Shown here piece by piece: positions 16,203 through 25,807 of a stretch of DNA of 64,000 bases. The translations under genes and the position numbers were made by a program. The notes under the pieces are model-generated. The model did no database searches. It was not told the origin of the DNA and was given only the letters and a program-made list of their open reading frames with translations. The stretch is from the NCBI RefSeq assembly GCF_025857195.1, contig NZ_CP109787.1, positions 3,071,001-3,135,000 of the forward strand, in the 5' to 3' direction. Origin of the DNA: Leisingera thetidis (GTDB lineage: Bacteria; Pseudomonadota; Alphaproteobacteria; Rhodobacterales; Rhodobacteraceae). The first letter of the stretch is position 1, and every line of letters begins with the position of its first letter.

Positions 16203-17852
16203 TCACAGCAATACAACCTCGCTCTCTGCTGGCAAAGTCACGACAGTTTCATACTTTTCCTCAATCAATTCACGCTTGATCTTCATCGTCGGTGTCAAGA
16301 ACTCGTTTTCCACGGTCCATTCATCAGGCACGACGATGATCCGGCCCAACTGCTCGTGCCTCCCAAGCTGGGCATTGACCCTGTCCAGAGATTGGCTCAA
16401 CGATTGCCGAATTTCATGCTCCGGGACGCCATCAGTGGTTTCATGTGACAGGACGGCAAGGGCAACGGGCTGAGGTAGGCCGCTGCCGACCACGCAGACC
16501 TGCTCAATATGCTCGTCCTCGAACAACAGGCTTTCGATTGGCACCGGTGCAATGTATTTCCCTTTGGCTGTCTTGAAGATATCCTTCACGCGCCCGGTGA
16601 TCCGCAGGTATCCGTCACTGTCTATTTCGCCCTTGTCACCCGTGTGCAGCCATCCGTTCGACAAAACCTCTTCGGTTTTCGCAGGTTCCTTGTGATAGCA
16701 GGAAAACACCCCGTCCCCGCGCACAAGGATTTCGCCCTCGGCCGATATCTTGATTTCCGTTCCAGGAGTTGGGTCGCCAATCGTGCCCACCTTGTCGGAG
16801 CGATAGGGGTAGTTGACGGTCGAGGCCCCACCCGTCTCGGTCATGCCCCACCCTTCGCTTATGTTGATCCCCAGTCTTTCAAACCAATGCAGGATGGCCG
16901 GTGAAATCGGGGCCGAGCCGGAAATGCATATGCGGGCGTTCTGCAGGCCAAGCTGGGTCTTAATTTTCTTACGGACGACATTGCCCAAAACGGGAAGGCG
17001 CAGCAGGAGATCCAGTTTGCGTTGGGGCATTTTTCCCAAAACGCCCGAATGAAACTTCATCCAAAGACGCGGGACCGACTGGAAAACCGTCGGAGATGCA
17101 TTCCGCACATCTTCGGCGAAGGTATCGAGGGAGTCCACAAACGAAACCGAAGCTCCATGGTACAGACTGCCATGTTCAATCACGCCCCGCTCGAACGCAT
17201 GCGCCAGTGGCAGATACGAAATCAGGCGATCCTCGGGTCGCAGTTCCAGTTTCTCCATCGGAGCCTTGCCGCCATAGGCCATGTTGCGACAGGTCAATTC
17301 AACGCCCTTGGGTTTGCCGGTGGATCCGGACGTATAGACAATTGTCAAAAGATCGTTCAACGAAGCTCTCGCAACGGGCTGCAACGGATCATGCGACTTG
17401 ATCAGATCCTGCCACCGGTGATCGCAATGCAAGGTTAGATAGGTCATTGCAATTGTGGTGATATCCTTGGGCAATCCTGACTTGACCAGAGTCATGTCAT
17501 CCAGCTTGCCGATGAAAGCCACCTTGGATTCACTGTGTTCAAGGATATACCGGATCGTTTCCGACGATGCCGTCGGATAAACTGGCGCCGACACCAGCCC
17601 GGCGGCCTGGATCGCAAAATCTGCAATGAACCATTCAGCACTGTTCTTGGCGATGATGGCGACCCGGTCACCGGCTTCCAGCCCCATCGAGAGCAGAGCG
17701 CTAGCCATGCGACGTGTCTGATCCCAGACCGTTGCCCAGGTCATTTCGCGAATTTTTCCGTGTTCCGGCTGCCGCAGATAAACACTCTGAGGGCGTGTTC
17801 GCGCCCAGTGTTCCAACAAATCAATCGGGCATTTCAGGTCTGTAGCATTCAT
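16203..17852 (-). CDS. Long-chain acyl-CoA synthetase (AMP-forming)
   Basis: 549-residue ANL-superfamily ligase. The phosphate loop YTSGSTGKPKGVELTCRN (about 170-187), the GWGMTETGG adenylation motif and the GWLHTGDKGEIDSDGYLRITG hinge region are all present, followed by GRVKDIFKTAKGKYIAP. It activates a fatty or other carboxylic acid to its CoA thioester in the cytosol for the beta-oxidation enzymes encoded nearby. It is co-directional with the racemase gene 51 bases upstream and probably controlled by the LysR gene beyond. Confidence 0.92.
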   Translation of the reverse strand: MNATDLKCPIDLLEHWARTRPQSVYLRQPEHGKIREMTWATVWDQTRRMASALLSMGLEAGDRVAIIAKNSAEWFIADFAIQAAGLVSAPVYPTASSETIRYILEHSESKVAFIGKLDDMTLVKSGLPKDITTIAMTYLTLHCDHRWQDLIKSHDPLQPVARASLNDLLTIVYTSGSTGKPKGVELTCRNMAYGGKAPMEKLELRPEDRLISYLPLAHAFERGVIEHGSLYHGASVSFVDSLDTFAEDVRNASPTVFQSVPRLWMKFHSGVLGKMPQRKLDLLLRLPVLGNVVRKKIKTQLGLQNARICISGSAPISPAILHWFERLGINISEGWGMTETGGASTVNYPYRSDKVGTIGDPTPGTEIKISAEGEILVRGDGVFSCYHKEPAKTEEVLSNGWLHTGDKGEIDSDGYLRITGRVKDIFKTAKGKYIAPVPIESLLFEDEHIEQVCVVGSGLPQPVALAVLSHETTDGVPEHEIRQSLSQSLDRVNAQLGRHEQLGRIIVVPDEWTVENEFLTPTMKIKRELIEEKYETVVTLPAESEVVLL

Positions 17853-17903
17853 ATCACGTCCTCCCCACGTGTTTGTTTCTTGGTTCCGCGCATCAAGCGG
17901 GTG

Positions 17904-19001
17904 TCAGGTCGGCGAAATCCATTCGCCGAGGACCTCTTTGGTATGTTCGCCCGGCTTGGGTGCAGGTCGATCCGGACGGTTCGGTACATTGCGAAATCTG
18001 GGTGACGGTGCCGGATGCAGTTGCCCATCGAACTCCACGAAGGTCTCCCGCGCTATATTGTGAGGATGCGACGGAGCCTCTCCCAGCGACAGAACCGGCG
18101 CGAAACACACGTCAGTGCCCTCCATGATTTCGCACCACTCGTCACGCGACTTGCCCTTGATCACGCGTGCCAGCTTGTCTTTCATGTCCGGCCATCTGGC
18201 CGGGTTCATCTGCGTGGCAAAAACGGGATCATCAGACAGGCCGGTTTTCTCCATCAGAACTGCAAAAAACTGTGGTTCGATTGACCCGATGCTGATGTAT
18301 TTTCCGTCCGCACATTCATAGGTGTCATAGAAAGGCGCGGCGCCGTCGAGAAAGTTGGATCCGCGCTGATCCTGCCAACGCCCCATACCCTTGAGATCAT
18401 GGAACATGGCCATCAAAAGTGCGCTGCCATCGCTCATCGCAGCGTCGATCACCTGCCCCTCACCTGTGGTTTTCGCGCGCAATATCCCGGCAAGCATTCC
18501 CATGGCGAGGAACATCGCACCACCGCCATAGTCCCCCACAAGATTCAGCGGAGGCGAAGGCGGAAACTCTGGTTGCCCCATCGCGCCCAACGCACCGGAA
18601 ATCGCGATGTAGTTCAGGTCGTGCCCAGCCGCCTGCGATAGGGGGCCCTCCTGGCCCCATCCCGTCATGCGCCCGTATACCAACGCCGGGTTGCGCGCCA
18701 ACGCCACGTCCGGGCCAAGGCCCATGCGTTCCATCACACCGGGACGAAACCCTTCGAACATGGCGTCAGCAGTTTCAATCAGTTTGAGCGCCGTCTCAAC
18801 ACCGTCAGCGCTTTTCAAGTCCAGCGCCACCGAACGGCGGCCACGTCCCGTGACCGGCCCAACGCCTTGAGGTGTTACGCCGGGACGGTCGATCCGCACC
18901 ACGTCTGCCCCTAGGTCGGATAAAAGCATGCCGCAAAACGGGCCTGGCCCAATGCCAGCAAACTCCAGAATGCGAATGCCACTTAGCGGTTTCTCTTGCA
19001 T
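17904..19001 (-). CDS. Alpha-methylacyl-CoA racemase (CaiB/BaiF superfamily)
   Basis: 365 residues, type III CoA-transferase fold. The start at 19001 ([20 protein letters not shown]) is five bases behind GGAGG; a longer frame to 19040 lacks support. The segment [13 protein letters not shown] and the following [18 protein letters not shown] carry the His and Asp pair used by alpha-methylacyl-CoA racemases rather than the transferase Asp context, so epimerisation of 2-methylacyl-CoA thioesters is likely. This would let both isomers of methyl-branched acids enter beta-oxidation. Confidence 0.88.
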   Translation of the reverse strand: MQEKPLSGIRILEFAGIGPGPFCGMLLSDLGADVVRIDRPGVTPQGVGPVTGRGRRSVALDLKSADGVETALKLIETADAMFEGFRPGVMERMGLGPDVALARNPALVYGRMTGWGQEGPLSQAAGHDLNYIAISGALGAMGQPEFPPSPPLNLVGDYGGGAMFLAMGMLAGILRAKTTGEGQVIDAAMSDGSALLMAMFHDLKGMGRWQDQRGSNFLDGAAPFYDTYECADGKYISIGSIEPQFFAVLMEKTGLSDDPVFATQMNPARWPDMKDKLARVIKGKSRDEWCEIMEGTDVCFAPVLSLGEAPSHPHNIARETFVEFDGQLHPAPSPRFRNVPNRPDRPAPKPGEHTKEVLGEWISPT

Positions 19002-19098
19002 CATGTCCTCCGTTCCAACCCCGGCAAATTGCAAAGGCACCTGCTAACGGAAGGGAAGCCATAGACCGAACTGCAAATCCAATCTATTTTACAGTGGC

Positions 19099-19107
19099 AA
19101 TATCTAA
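19099..19107. promoter_or_regulatory. Candidate LysR-regulator motif, copy 1
   Basis: AATATCTAA lies between the divergent racemase and lysR genes. The exact reverse complement TTAGATATT occurs at 20051-20059, upstream of the acyl-CoA dehydrogenase gene, in a similarly A+T-rich patch. Confidence 0.35.
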
Positions 19108-19119
19108 TTTAGGAATACG

Positions 19120-20025
19120 ATGTTCACATCGACCAAGCTCCGGCAGATCGTTGCCATAGACAGGGCGGGATCGCTCTCCGCCGCATCAAAGGTTCTGAAT
19201 GTCAGCCAGTCGACGCTCACCAAGGCCGTTGCCGACGTGGAACAGGACCTTGGTCTGGTAATCTTTCACCGCACCGCCCGTGGGGTGTCAGCAACGCCTG
19301 AAGGACGGGAGTTTTTAAATCGAGCCGAAAGGATCGTCGCTGATTTCGACATGCTGGTTGAGGATACCCGATCCCAGAAGGAACAGATCGACCAGTTTCT
19401 GCGGGTTGGCATTTCTCCGGCCTCGCAGGAAGGTCTTTTTAACCGCGCCATTGCTCATTTGTTGAAAACCAGCCCGGATATTTGCCTGAACTTGGTGGGC
19501 CTGCCGGTTGAGCGTGGGGTCCGGATGTTGAAGCGCGGAGACCTCGATCTGCTGTTTGCTCCAACTGAAGACTTGGCACGAGAGCCAGACTTTTCCGTCG
19601 AAGAGCTAGGCACATTCCATCCCCGGCTCTTTTGCCGCAGAGGGCATCCCATTCTGTCAGAACCACAGATTTCGCTGGAACTGATCGGACGATACCGAGT
19701 GGTCTCGCCTGATTATCATGTCGGTTATGCGCAGCGCTTCGCCGAGTTTCTGTTGCAGGGCGAGGTCGATCCACGTCGCGGGCTGCACATCATCGAAAAC
19801 TTTGTCGTGACCCAAACGGCAGTCGCTGAATCCGACCTGATTGGCATTGTCAGCAGCACCTATGGCAGTACGCGCAGTTTCCAGAAGAACTTTGCGCTGC
19901 TTGATCTGGATGTCTTCCCTCCCCTGAATATGGGCGTTGCGCATCTGTCGCGCTGGCTGCCAAGCCGGGCCGTTCGCGCCTGTCTTGCCGCAGTTCGGAA
20001 ATTCCCGCCTGATGCTGACGCCTGA
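19120..20025 (+). CDS. LysR-family regulator of the beta-oxidation divergon
   Basis: 301 residues. The N-terminal winged helix-turn-helix is clear (RQIVAIDRAGSLSAASKVLN, then VSQSTLTKAVADVEQDLGL), followed by a LysR effector domain. It lies between the minus-strand racemase/acyl-CoA synthetase pair and the plus-strand acyl-CoA dehydrogenase, thiolase and FadJ genes, and is divergent from the former, the usual position for a local activator. The inducer is probably a CoA thioester or acid of the pathway. The ATG at 19120 gives the normal family N-terminus. Confidence 0.9.
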   Translation: MFTSTKLRQIVAIDRAGSLSAASKVLNVSQSTLTKAVADVEQDLGLVIFHRTARGVSATPEGREFLNRAERIVADFDMLVEDTRSQKEQIDQFLRVGISPASQEGLFNRAIAHLLKTSPDICLNLVGLPVERGVRMLKRGDLDLLFAPTEDLAREPDFSVEELGTFHPRLFCRRGHPILSEPQISLELIGRYRVVSPDYHVGYAQRFAEFLLQGEVDPRRGLHIIENFVVTQTAVAESDLIGIVSSTYGSTRSFQKNFALLDLDVFPPLNMGVAHLSRWLPSRAVRACLAAVRKFPPDADA

Positions 20026-20050
20026 AGACTTCTTCTGAGATATTCATTTT

Positions 20051-20059
20051 TTAGATATT
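20051..20059. promoter_or_regulatory. Candidate LysR-regulator motif, copy 2
   Basis: TTAGATATT within an A+T-rich stretch (20036-20075) that also contains AGATATTCATT and GGTATTCATT as an imperfect direct repeat. It lies 74 bases before the acyl-CoA dehydrogenase start and is the reverse complement of copy 1 in the racemase-lysR gap. Confidence 0.35.
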
Positions 20060-20132
20060 AAGGTATTCATTTCGATTTGAGTAAGGGTGCGCCCGATGTT
20101 TCTCTTCCAGCCAAATGGACTGGAGGACTCCA

Positions 20133-21284
20133 ATGTTGCACCGCACCCTCTTTGAACCGGAACACGACATGTTCCGCGAAGCGTTTCGCAAGTTCGTCGA
20201 AACCGAGATCACCCCACATCACGCGGCATGGGAGACTGACCAACATATCAGCCGGGATGCGTGGCGGAAGGCTGGCGAACAGGGTTTCCTATGCCCAACC
20301 ATCCCCGAGGAATATGGTGGCGCAGGCGTGGACCGCCGGTTCAGCCTCATCATCCTCGAAGAACTCTACGGGGCGAACGCGAGCGGTCCCGGTTTCGCGC
20401 TGCATTCCGACATTGTCGCCCCTTACATCCGGAATTACGGCACCCCGGAGCAAAAGCAAACCTGGTTGCCGAAAATGGCCACGGGCGAGGTCATCGGCGC
20501 CATCGCTATGACTGAACCGGGTACGGGGTCTGACCTGCAGGGCATCAAGACACGGGCCGTGGCGGATGGTGACGAACTGGTTCTGGATGGTGAGAAGATC
20601 TTCATCACCAACGGTTTCATGGCCGATCTTGTTATCGTCGCCGCACAGGTTGTTGATCCGACCGTGGGTGGCGCACCGAAACTGTCACTGGTGCTTGTCG
20701 AAGCCGGCCGCGACGGGTTCACCAAGGAAAAACCGTTGAAGAAACTGGGCCAAAAAGCTCAGGACACCTGTATCCTGAACTTCTCAGGCGCACGCGTTCC
20801 CAAATCAAACGTCCTTGGCGGAGAAAAGGCCGTCGGTGGCGGGTTGATGATGCTGTTTGGTGAACTTGCCTGGGAACGGCTCATGATCGCCATCGGCGCA
20901 GTAGCAGGTGCCAAGTTCTGTTACGAACAGGCACTTAGCTACACCAAAGAGCGCCAGGCCTTTGGACGCCCCTTGGCCGAGTTTCAGGATGTGCGGTTCA
21001 AGCTCGCTGACATGAAGGTCAAAATCTCAGCGGGACAGGCCATGGTTGACCAATGCATGACCAATCTTGCCCTCGACAAACTGCGGGCCGAAGACGCCGC
21101 CGGCGCCAAACTCTGGTGCAGCGAAATGGCGTTTGAAGTGGCGGACTCAGCGCTGCAAATGCATGGCGGCTATGGTTACATGCAGGAATACCCGATCACT
21201 CGCGCCTTTGCCGACATTCGGGCGCATCGCATCTACGGTGGCGCCAACGAGATAATGAAAGAACTGATCTCGCGCAAGCTCTGA
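20133..21284 (+). CDS. Acyl-CoA dehydrogenase
   Basis: 383-residue FAD enzyme catalysing the first beta-oxidation step. The FAD/substrate segment AIAMTEPGTGSDLQGIKT and the C-terminal signature MHGGYGYMQEYPITRAFADI are present, followed by IYGGANEIMKELISRKL with the catalytic Glu. The start at 20133 is set by GGAGG six bases upstream; the frame opens 18 bases earlier. It is the first gene of the plus-strand unit with thiolase and the bifunctional FadJ-type enzyme. Confidence 0.92.
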   Translation: MLHRTLFEPEHDMFREAFRKFVETEITPHHAAWETDQHISRDAWRKAGEQGFLCPTIPEEYGGAGVDRRFSLIILEELYGANASGPGFALHSDIVAPYIRNYGTPEQKQTWLPKMATGEVIGAIAMTEPGTGSDLQGIKTRAVADGDELVLDGEKIFITNGFMADLVIVAAQVVDPTVGGAPKLSLVLVEAGRDGFTKEKPLKKLGQKAQDTCILNFSGARVPKSNVLGGEKAVGGGLMMLFGELAWERLMIAIGAVAGAKFCYEQALSYTKERQAFGRPLAEFQDVRFKLADMKVKISAGQAMVDQCMTNLALDKLRAEDAAGAKLWCSEMAFEVADSALQMHGGYGYMQEYPITRAFADIRAHRIYGGANEIMKELISRKL

Positions 21285-21322
21285 TCGCCAAAAGAAAAAC
21301 TCCGACACAAAGAGGTACTCTG

Positions 21323-22528
21323 ATGTCTCAGGCATATATTTATGACGCAGTGAGAACGCCGAGGTCCAAAGGCAAAGCGGGCGGCACGCTGAACGAAGTC
21401 AAACCGGTCCGATTGGCCGCAGGGCTGTTGGAGGCTCTGCAGGAACGCCATGACCTCGACACCGCGAAGGTCGAGGACGTCATCCTGGGATGCGTCGCCC
21501 CCTTGATGGATCAGGGCTCGTGCATCGCCAAGGCCGCTGCGATGTCCGCCGGATGGGACGAGGCCGTGCCCGGTATGCAGCTTGACCGGTTTTGCGGATC
21601 GGGGCTTGAGGCGGTGAACATCGCCGCCGCCAAGGTCGGCTCGGGCCAGCAGGACCTGGTCGTTGCGGGCGGTCTGGAATCGATGAGCCGCGTGCCGCTC
21701 GGATCCTCCGGCGGCCCAATGCTCTTTGACCCGGAATTCGTCATCGAAAACAAGTCCGCCCCGCAGGGGATCGGCGCTGATCTGATCGCCACGATCGACG
21801 GATACAGCCGCGAAGATGTCGACGCCTTTGCCGTGGAAAGCCAGCGCCGTGCGGCGCATGCGCGGCACAATGGCTGGTTCGACCGCTCGGTCGTGCCGGT
21901 CCGGGATGAGTCCGGTCTGGTCATTCAGCAACGTGACGATTTCATCAAACCCGGCACCGATATGCAGAAGCTGGGGTCGCTGAAGGCCTCGTTCGCGCAG
22001 ATGGGCGGCTTTGGTTTTGACGACATGGCGCTGGCGAAGTACCCCGAAGTACAGGCCATCAACCACGTCCACACGCCCGGCAACAGCTCGGGGATCGTTG
22101 ACGGGGCATCGGCGGTCATGATCGGCTCGGAACAGGCAGGCAAGGATCTGGGGATGGAGCCGCGCGGGCGGATCGTCGCCTCAACCGTCATTGCCACCGA
22201 CCCGGTCATCATGCTGGCCGGTCCGGGACCGGCGGCGCACAAGTGCCTGGAAAAGGCGGGACTGTCCGTCAAGGACATCGACATCTGGGAAATCAACGAA
22301 GCCTTCGCCTCGGTCGCCCTGCGCTACATGAAGGATCTGGGCATCGACCACGAGATCACAAACGTCAACGGCGGCGCGATCGCGTTGGGCCACCCGTTGG
22401 GCGCAACCGGCGGCATGCTGGTTTCCACCGTGCTGGACGAGCTTGAGCGGCGGGATGCCAAACGGGCAATGGTGTCGCTGTGCGTCGCCGGCGGCATGGG
22501 AATTTCCACGCTTATCGAGCGCGTTTGA
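21323..22528 (+). CDS. Acetyl-CoA acyltransferase (thiolase)
   Basis: 401-residue thiolase II-type enzyme. The nucleophile Cys91 is in LDRFCGSGLEAVNIA, the His motif reads GGAIALGHPLGATGG and the second active-site Cys is in SLCVAGGMGIS. It cleaves 3-oxoacyl-CoA with CoA in the last step of beta-oxidation. A GAGGTACTCT sequence precedes the ATG. It lies between the acyl-CoA dehydrogenase and the multifunctional enzyme in one transcription unit. Confidence 0.93.
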   Translation: MSQAYIYDAVRTPRSKGKAGGTLNEVKPVRLAAGLLEALQERHDLDTAKVEDVILGCVAPLMDQGSCIAKAAAMSAGWDEAVPGMQLDRFCGSGLEAVNIAAAKVGSGQQDLVVAGGLESMSRVPLGSSGGPMLFDPEFVIENKSAPQGIGADLIATIDGYSREDVDAFAVESQRRAAHARHNGWFDRSVVPVRDESGLVIQQRDDFIKPGTDMQKLGSLKASFAQMGGFGFDDMALAKYPEVQAINHVHTPGNSSGIVDGASAVMIGSEQAGKDLGMEPRGRIVASTVIATDPVIMLAGPGPAAHKCLEKAGLSVKDIDIWEINEAFASVALRYMKDLGIDHEITNVNGGAIALGHPLGATGGMLVSTVLDELERRDAKRAMVSLCVAGGMGISTLIERV

Positions 22529-22542
22529 GAAGGAAGAGTCAC

Positions 22543-24684
22543 ATGGGCGAATTTACATACGAAAAAGACGCAGACGGCATCGTGACCGTGACCATGAATA
22601 TGGACGGTCCCGTGAACTCGATGAGCAAAGAGTTCGGGCCGCTCTATGCCGACATGGTGAACAAGCTTGAGGCCGAAGCGGGGCTGAATGGCGTCATTCT
22701 GACCTCGGGCAAAGAAACGTTCTTTGCCGGGGGTGACCTCAAGCGGCTGGTGGCGATCGAGCAGGATCAGCTGCAGGACGTGTTTGACGAGGTCGAGGGC
22801 ATCAAGGCTGATATGCGCCGTCTGGAAAAGCTGCCGGTTCCGGTGGTCGCCGCGATCAACGGCGCGGCTTTGGGCGGCGGCTATGAGCTTTGCCTTGCAT
22901 CAAACCACCGTATCGCCGCGGAAAACCCGAAATCCAAGATCGGCCTGCCCGAGGTCACGCTGGGCCTGTTGCCCGGTGGCGGCGGCGTTGTGCGCCTGAC
23001 CTGGCTGCTGGGACTGGAAGCTGCGATGCCATTCCTGTTGGAAGGCAAGCAACTGGCCCCTGCCGCAGCCCTGAAGGCGGGGCTGGTGCAGGAAGTTGTC
23101 GAGGCTGACGCCCTGCTGACCCGCGCCCGCGAATGGATCCTCTCCGTTCAGGGCGACGAGACGGCGGCAAGGCAGCCCTGGGACACCGAGGGCTATTGCA
23201 TTCCCGGAGGCGGGTCGAACTCGCCCAAATTGGCCCCCAAGATTGCGGGCGCTTCGGCGATGCTGTTCCAGAAAACGCGCGGTCTGCTGCCTGCGCCGGC
23301 CAGGATTCTGGACGTCATGGTCGAAGCCGGCAAGCTGGATTTCGACACGGCGCTGCGCTATGAAACCCGCCAGTTCTGCGCGCTGCTTGTGTTGCCCGAA
23401 GCGAAGAACATGATTTCGACCTTCTTCTTTGGTCTCAATCAGGTCAATGGCGGCGCCAGCCGACCCAAGGACATCCCGCGCAGCAAGGTGGGCAAGCTGG
23501 GCATTCTGGGTGCAGGAATGATGGGACAGGGGATCGCCTATTCCTCGGCCATGGCCGGCATTGAGGTCGTGTTAAAGGATATGACGCAAGAGGCTGCTGA
23601 TCGCGGCAAAGCCTATACCGAGAAACTGCTGGCAAAACGTGTCCAGCGGGGCCGCATGGACGAGGCGAAAGCCGCCGAGGTTCTGGGCCGGATCAAAGCC
23701 AGCGCCGACATGGAAGACTTGCGCGGCTGCGACATGATTATCGAAGCTGTCTTTGAAAAGGTCGAAGTCAAGGACAAGGTGATCGCCGAGACCGAAGAGT
23801 ATCTGGCCGAGAACGGGGTCTGGGGCTCGAACACCTCGACCCTGCCGATCACGCGGCTGGGGTCTAAAGCGCAGAACCCGAAGAACTTTGTGGGCCTGCA
23901 CTTCTTCTCGCCAGTCGACAAGATGCCGCTGCTGGAGATCATCGCGGGCAAGGAAACCTCGGACGAGACGCAGGCGCGGGCGTTCGACTTTGCCCAGCAA
24001 ATCCGCAAGACGCCGATTATCGTCGGGGACAAGACGGGTTTCTTCACCTCGCGCACGATCGGCACGAAGATCATCGAAAGTGTGCAACTGGTTGCCGAGG
24101 GGCATGATCCCCAGCGGGTGGACAACCTGTCCAGACTGATCGGGATGCCCACCGGGATGCTGTCGCTGCTGGACGAGGTGCAGATCAAGCTGGTGACGGA
24201 CATCTATCGCACGCAGATCGAAATGGGCCTGCTGGACCCCGCCGAAGAACAAAACCCCGAGGCGCGGGCGATGCTGGCGGACATGCTTGACAATCACGAC
24301 CGCCATGGCCGCGCGACCGGCAAGGGGTTCTACGACTACGCAGACGGCGGCAAGGCGATCTGGTCCGGCCTGTCCAAGTGGCGTAAGGATGATGCCGAGA
24401 TTTCGGACCGGGACATTCAGGACCGCATCCTGTTCCGCCCGGTTCTGGAAAGCCTGCGGTGTCTCGAGGAGGGCGTTCTGCGCAGCGCCGCCGATGGCAA
24501 TATCGGGTCGATCATGGGTATCGGAGCGCCGGTCCACACCGGGGGATACATACAGTATGTGAACACCTATGGCATGGATCAGTTCATCGCGCGCTGTGAG
24601 GAACTGGCCGGGAAGTACGGCCCGCGCTTCCAGCCCCCCGCAATCCTGCGCGAATACGCTGCGGAAGGGCGCATGTTCCAATAA
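22543..24684 (+). CDS. Bifunctional enoyl-CoA hydratase/3-hydroxyacyl-CoA dehydrogenase (FadJ/FadB-type)
   Basis: 713 residues. The N-terminal crotonase domain (1-190) has the oxyanion strands ETFFAGGDLKRL and NGAALGGGYELCLASNHRI and the catalytic glutamates around GGGYE and GLPEVTLGLLPGGGG. The 3-hydroxyacyl-CoA dehydrogenase part starts at the Rossmann motif GILGAGMMGQGIAYSSAMAG (about 330) and includes NTSTLPIT and GLHFFSPVDKMPLLEI. It hydrates enoyl-CoA and oxidises 3-hydroxyacyl-CoA with NAD. The start at 22543 follows GAAGGAAGAG; the frame opens further upstream inside the thiolase gene. Confidence 0.93.
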   Translation: MGEFTYEKDADGIVTVTMNMDGPVNSMSKEFGPLYADMVNKLEAEAGLNGVILTSGKETFFAGGDLKRLVAIEQDQLQDVFDEVEGIKADMRRLEKLPVPVVAAINGAALGGGYELCLASNHRIAAENPKSKIGLPEVTLGLLPGGGGVVRLTWLLGLEAAMPFLLEGKQLAPAAALKAGLVQEVVEADALLTRAREWILSVQGDETAARQPWDTEGYCIPGGGSNSPKLAPKIAGASAMLFQKTRGLLPAPARILDVMVEAGKLDFDTALRYETRQFCALLVLPEAKNMISTFFFGLNQVNGGASRPKDIPRSKVGKLGILGAGMMGQGIAYSSAMAGIEVVLKDMTQEAADRGKAYTEKLLAKRVQRGRMDEAKAAEVLGRIKASADMEDLRGCDMIIEAVFEKVEVKDKVIAETEEYLAENGVWGSNTSTLPITRLGSKAQNPKNFVGLHFFSPVDKMPLLEIIAGKETSDETQARAFDFAQQIRKTPIIVGDKTGFFTSRTIGTKIIESVQLVAEGHDPQRVDNLSRLIGMPTGMLSLLDEVQIKLVTDIYRTQIEMGLLDPAEEQNPEARAMLADMLDNHDRHGRATGKGFYDYADGGKAIWSGLSKWRKDDAEISDRDIQDRILFRPVLESLRCLEEGVLRSAADGNIGSIMGIGAPVHTGGYIQYVNTYGMDQFIARCEELAGKYGPRFQPPAILREYAAEGRMFQ

Positions 24685-24710
24685 GAGCGTCGGCGAGTAC
24701 AGCTCCAATC

Positions 24711-24736
24711 TCCTTGGCCACTGTCGTGGCCAAGGA
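24711..24736 (+). terminator. Strong hairpin after the fadJ-type gene
   Basis: Perfect 11-base-pair stem TCCTTGGCCAC / GTGGCCAAGGA with a four-base loop, 26 bases after the stop. It lacks a following T tract, so it may act as an RNA-stabilising end or a Rho-assisted terminator rather than a classical intrinsic one. Confidence 0.5.
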
Positions 24737-24868
24737 AGCACCAACGCGGGGATGCCAAGCCGTCTGGGCGTTGTGATCAGGCCAAGAAAAGCAAAACCCC
24801 GAGGGGTGGAGACGGGTCCGATGCGCTAATGACGGAGAGCTGTGTTTGTCGTCGGCTTTGCTCCCCTA

Positions 24869-25357
24869 TCACGCAGCCTCCTGGAACAGTTTGTCGATGA
24901 AGGCGATCTCGTTGATCACCTTTGCATAGCTGTGCGCCTTGTCGGTGACGATTGTAAGCGGCTGATATCACCGAACGGTGTCTCGCGCTTGGCACAGAAA
25001 TGCCCTTGCTGCCTTGGCATCCCGCCGCGCCGTCAGGCGGAAATCGATCAGCTGGCCGAACTGATCCACGGCCCTCCAAAGGTAACGCCAGCGCCCGCCC
25101 ACACGAAGGTAGGCCTCATCGACATGCCATTGCAGTCCGCGCCAGGAGCGGTGCCGGGCTTGGGCCCGCTTCCGGTTTTCGGGACCAAACTTTCGCACCC
25201 ATCGGTGAACCGTCGAGGCATCAACAGCAACACCCCGCTTGGCAAGCATATCCCGTACGTCCCGGTACGAAAGCGGGTAGCGGCAGTACCAGCGCACCGC
25301 CAGTAGGATGACCTCGCGCAGAAACCGGTGCCGCTTGAACGGATTGCGCCGGGACAT
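24869..25357 (-). pseudogene. IS6-family transposase pseudogene
   Basis: Starts MSRRNPFKRHRFLREVILLA on the minus strand and reads as an IS6/IS26-type DDE transposase: the first Asp is in LQWHVDEAYLRVGG, then an in-frame TGA at 24968-24970, after which the same frame continues YQPLTIVTDKAHSYAKVINE with the second Asp. The last third with the catalytic Glu is missing, and the frame ends EIAFIDKLFQEAA. It is both interrupted and truncated, hence inactive. An A+T-rich GGTTAATGCAACG sequence near 25401 on its 5' side may be the remaining end repeat. Confidence 0.82.
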
Positions 25358-25404
25358 CGCTCACTCCTCAGCTTCGGGCAACGATGTCTCTGACATCTCG
25401 ATGG

Positions 25405-25704
25405 TTAATGCAACGGACTCCTATAGGACAAGTTCTCCGCGGCAACACCACAACTACGCACGCCATCAGAGCAGCAATAGAGCGATCGCAAGCTTCGAAC
25501 TCGGAACTGAGCATTGAGCTTGGAATAGCGAGGTTCGAACGCGTCGATCAGTTTGGCCCAGTGCTCTATTGAAGTCTCGAGCGTACGCTCGAACCCGGCG
25601 AGTTGGGCGCTGGCATCAACGACAGCGATATTAATCGCAAAGCCATCCTGTGCAGCCTTGGCGCGCGCCGTGTCGATGACGGTGCGAATGATGTTCTGAT
25701 GCAT
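25405..25704 (-). pseudogene. GlcG/HbpS-family (DUF336) N-terminal fragment
   Basis: Residues 1-40, MHQNIIRTVIDTARAKAAQD through AINIAVVDASAQLAGFER, are the N-terminus of the GlcG/HbpS family with a normal start. Beyond codon 40 (about 25585) the frame continues for 59 residues with no resemblance to the family. The 36-base stretch encoding VDASAQLAGFER differs by only one base from that in the complementary C-terminal fragment at 11372-11690. The fragment lies between the IS6 relic and the IclR gene. Confidence 0.7.
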
Positions 25705-25807
25705 GGGATCGTCTCCTTGTCCTGCGGAGCGCCGCCCGCTTGCAAGGACCCACTTCGGACGTGACAGCCTTGTTGGAAAGGGGCGACCATGCGAGAGCGC
25801 AATTTAT

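Noticed and set aside
23572..24744. 390-codon open frame on the minus strand
   Set aside because: Antisense to the well-supported FadJ-type gene.
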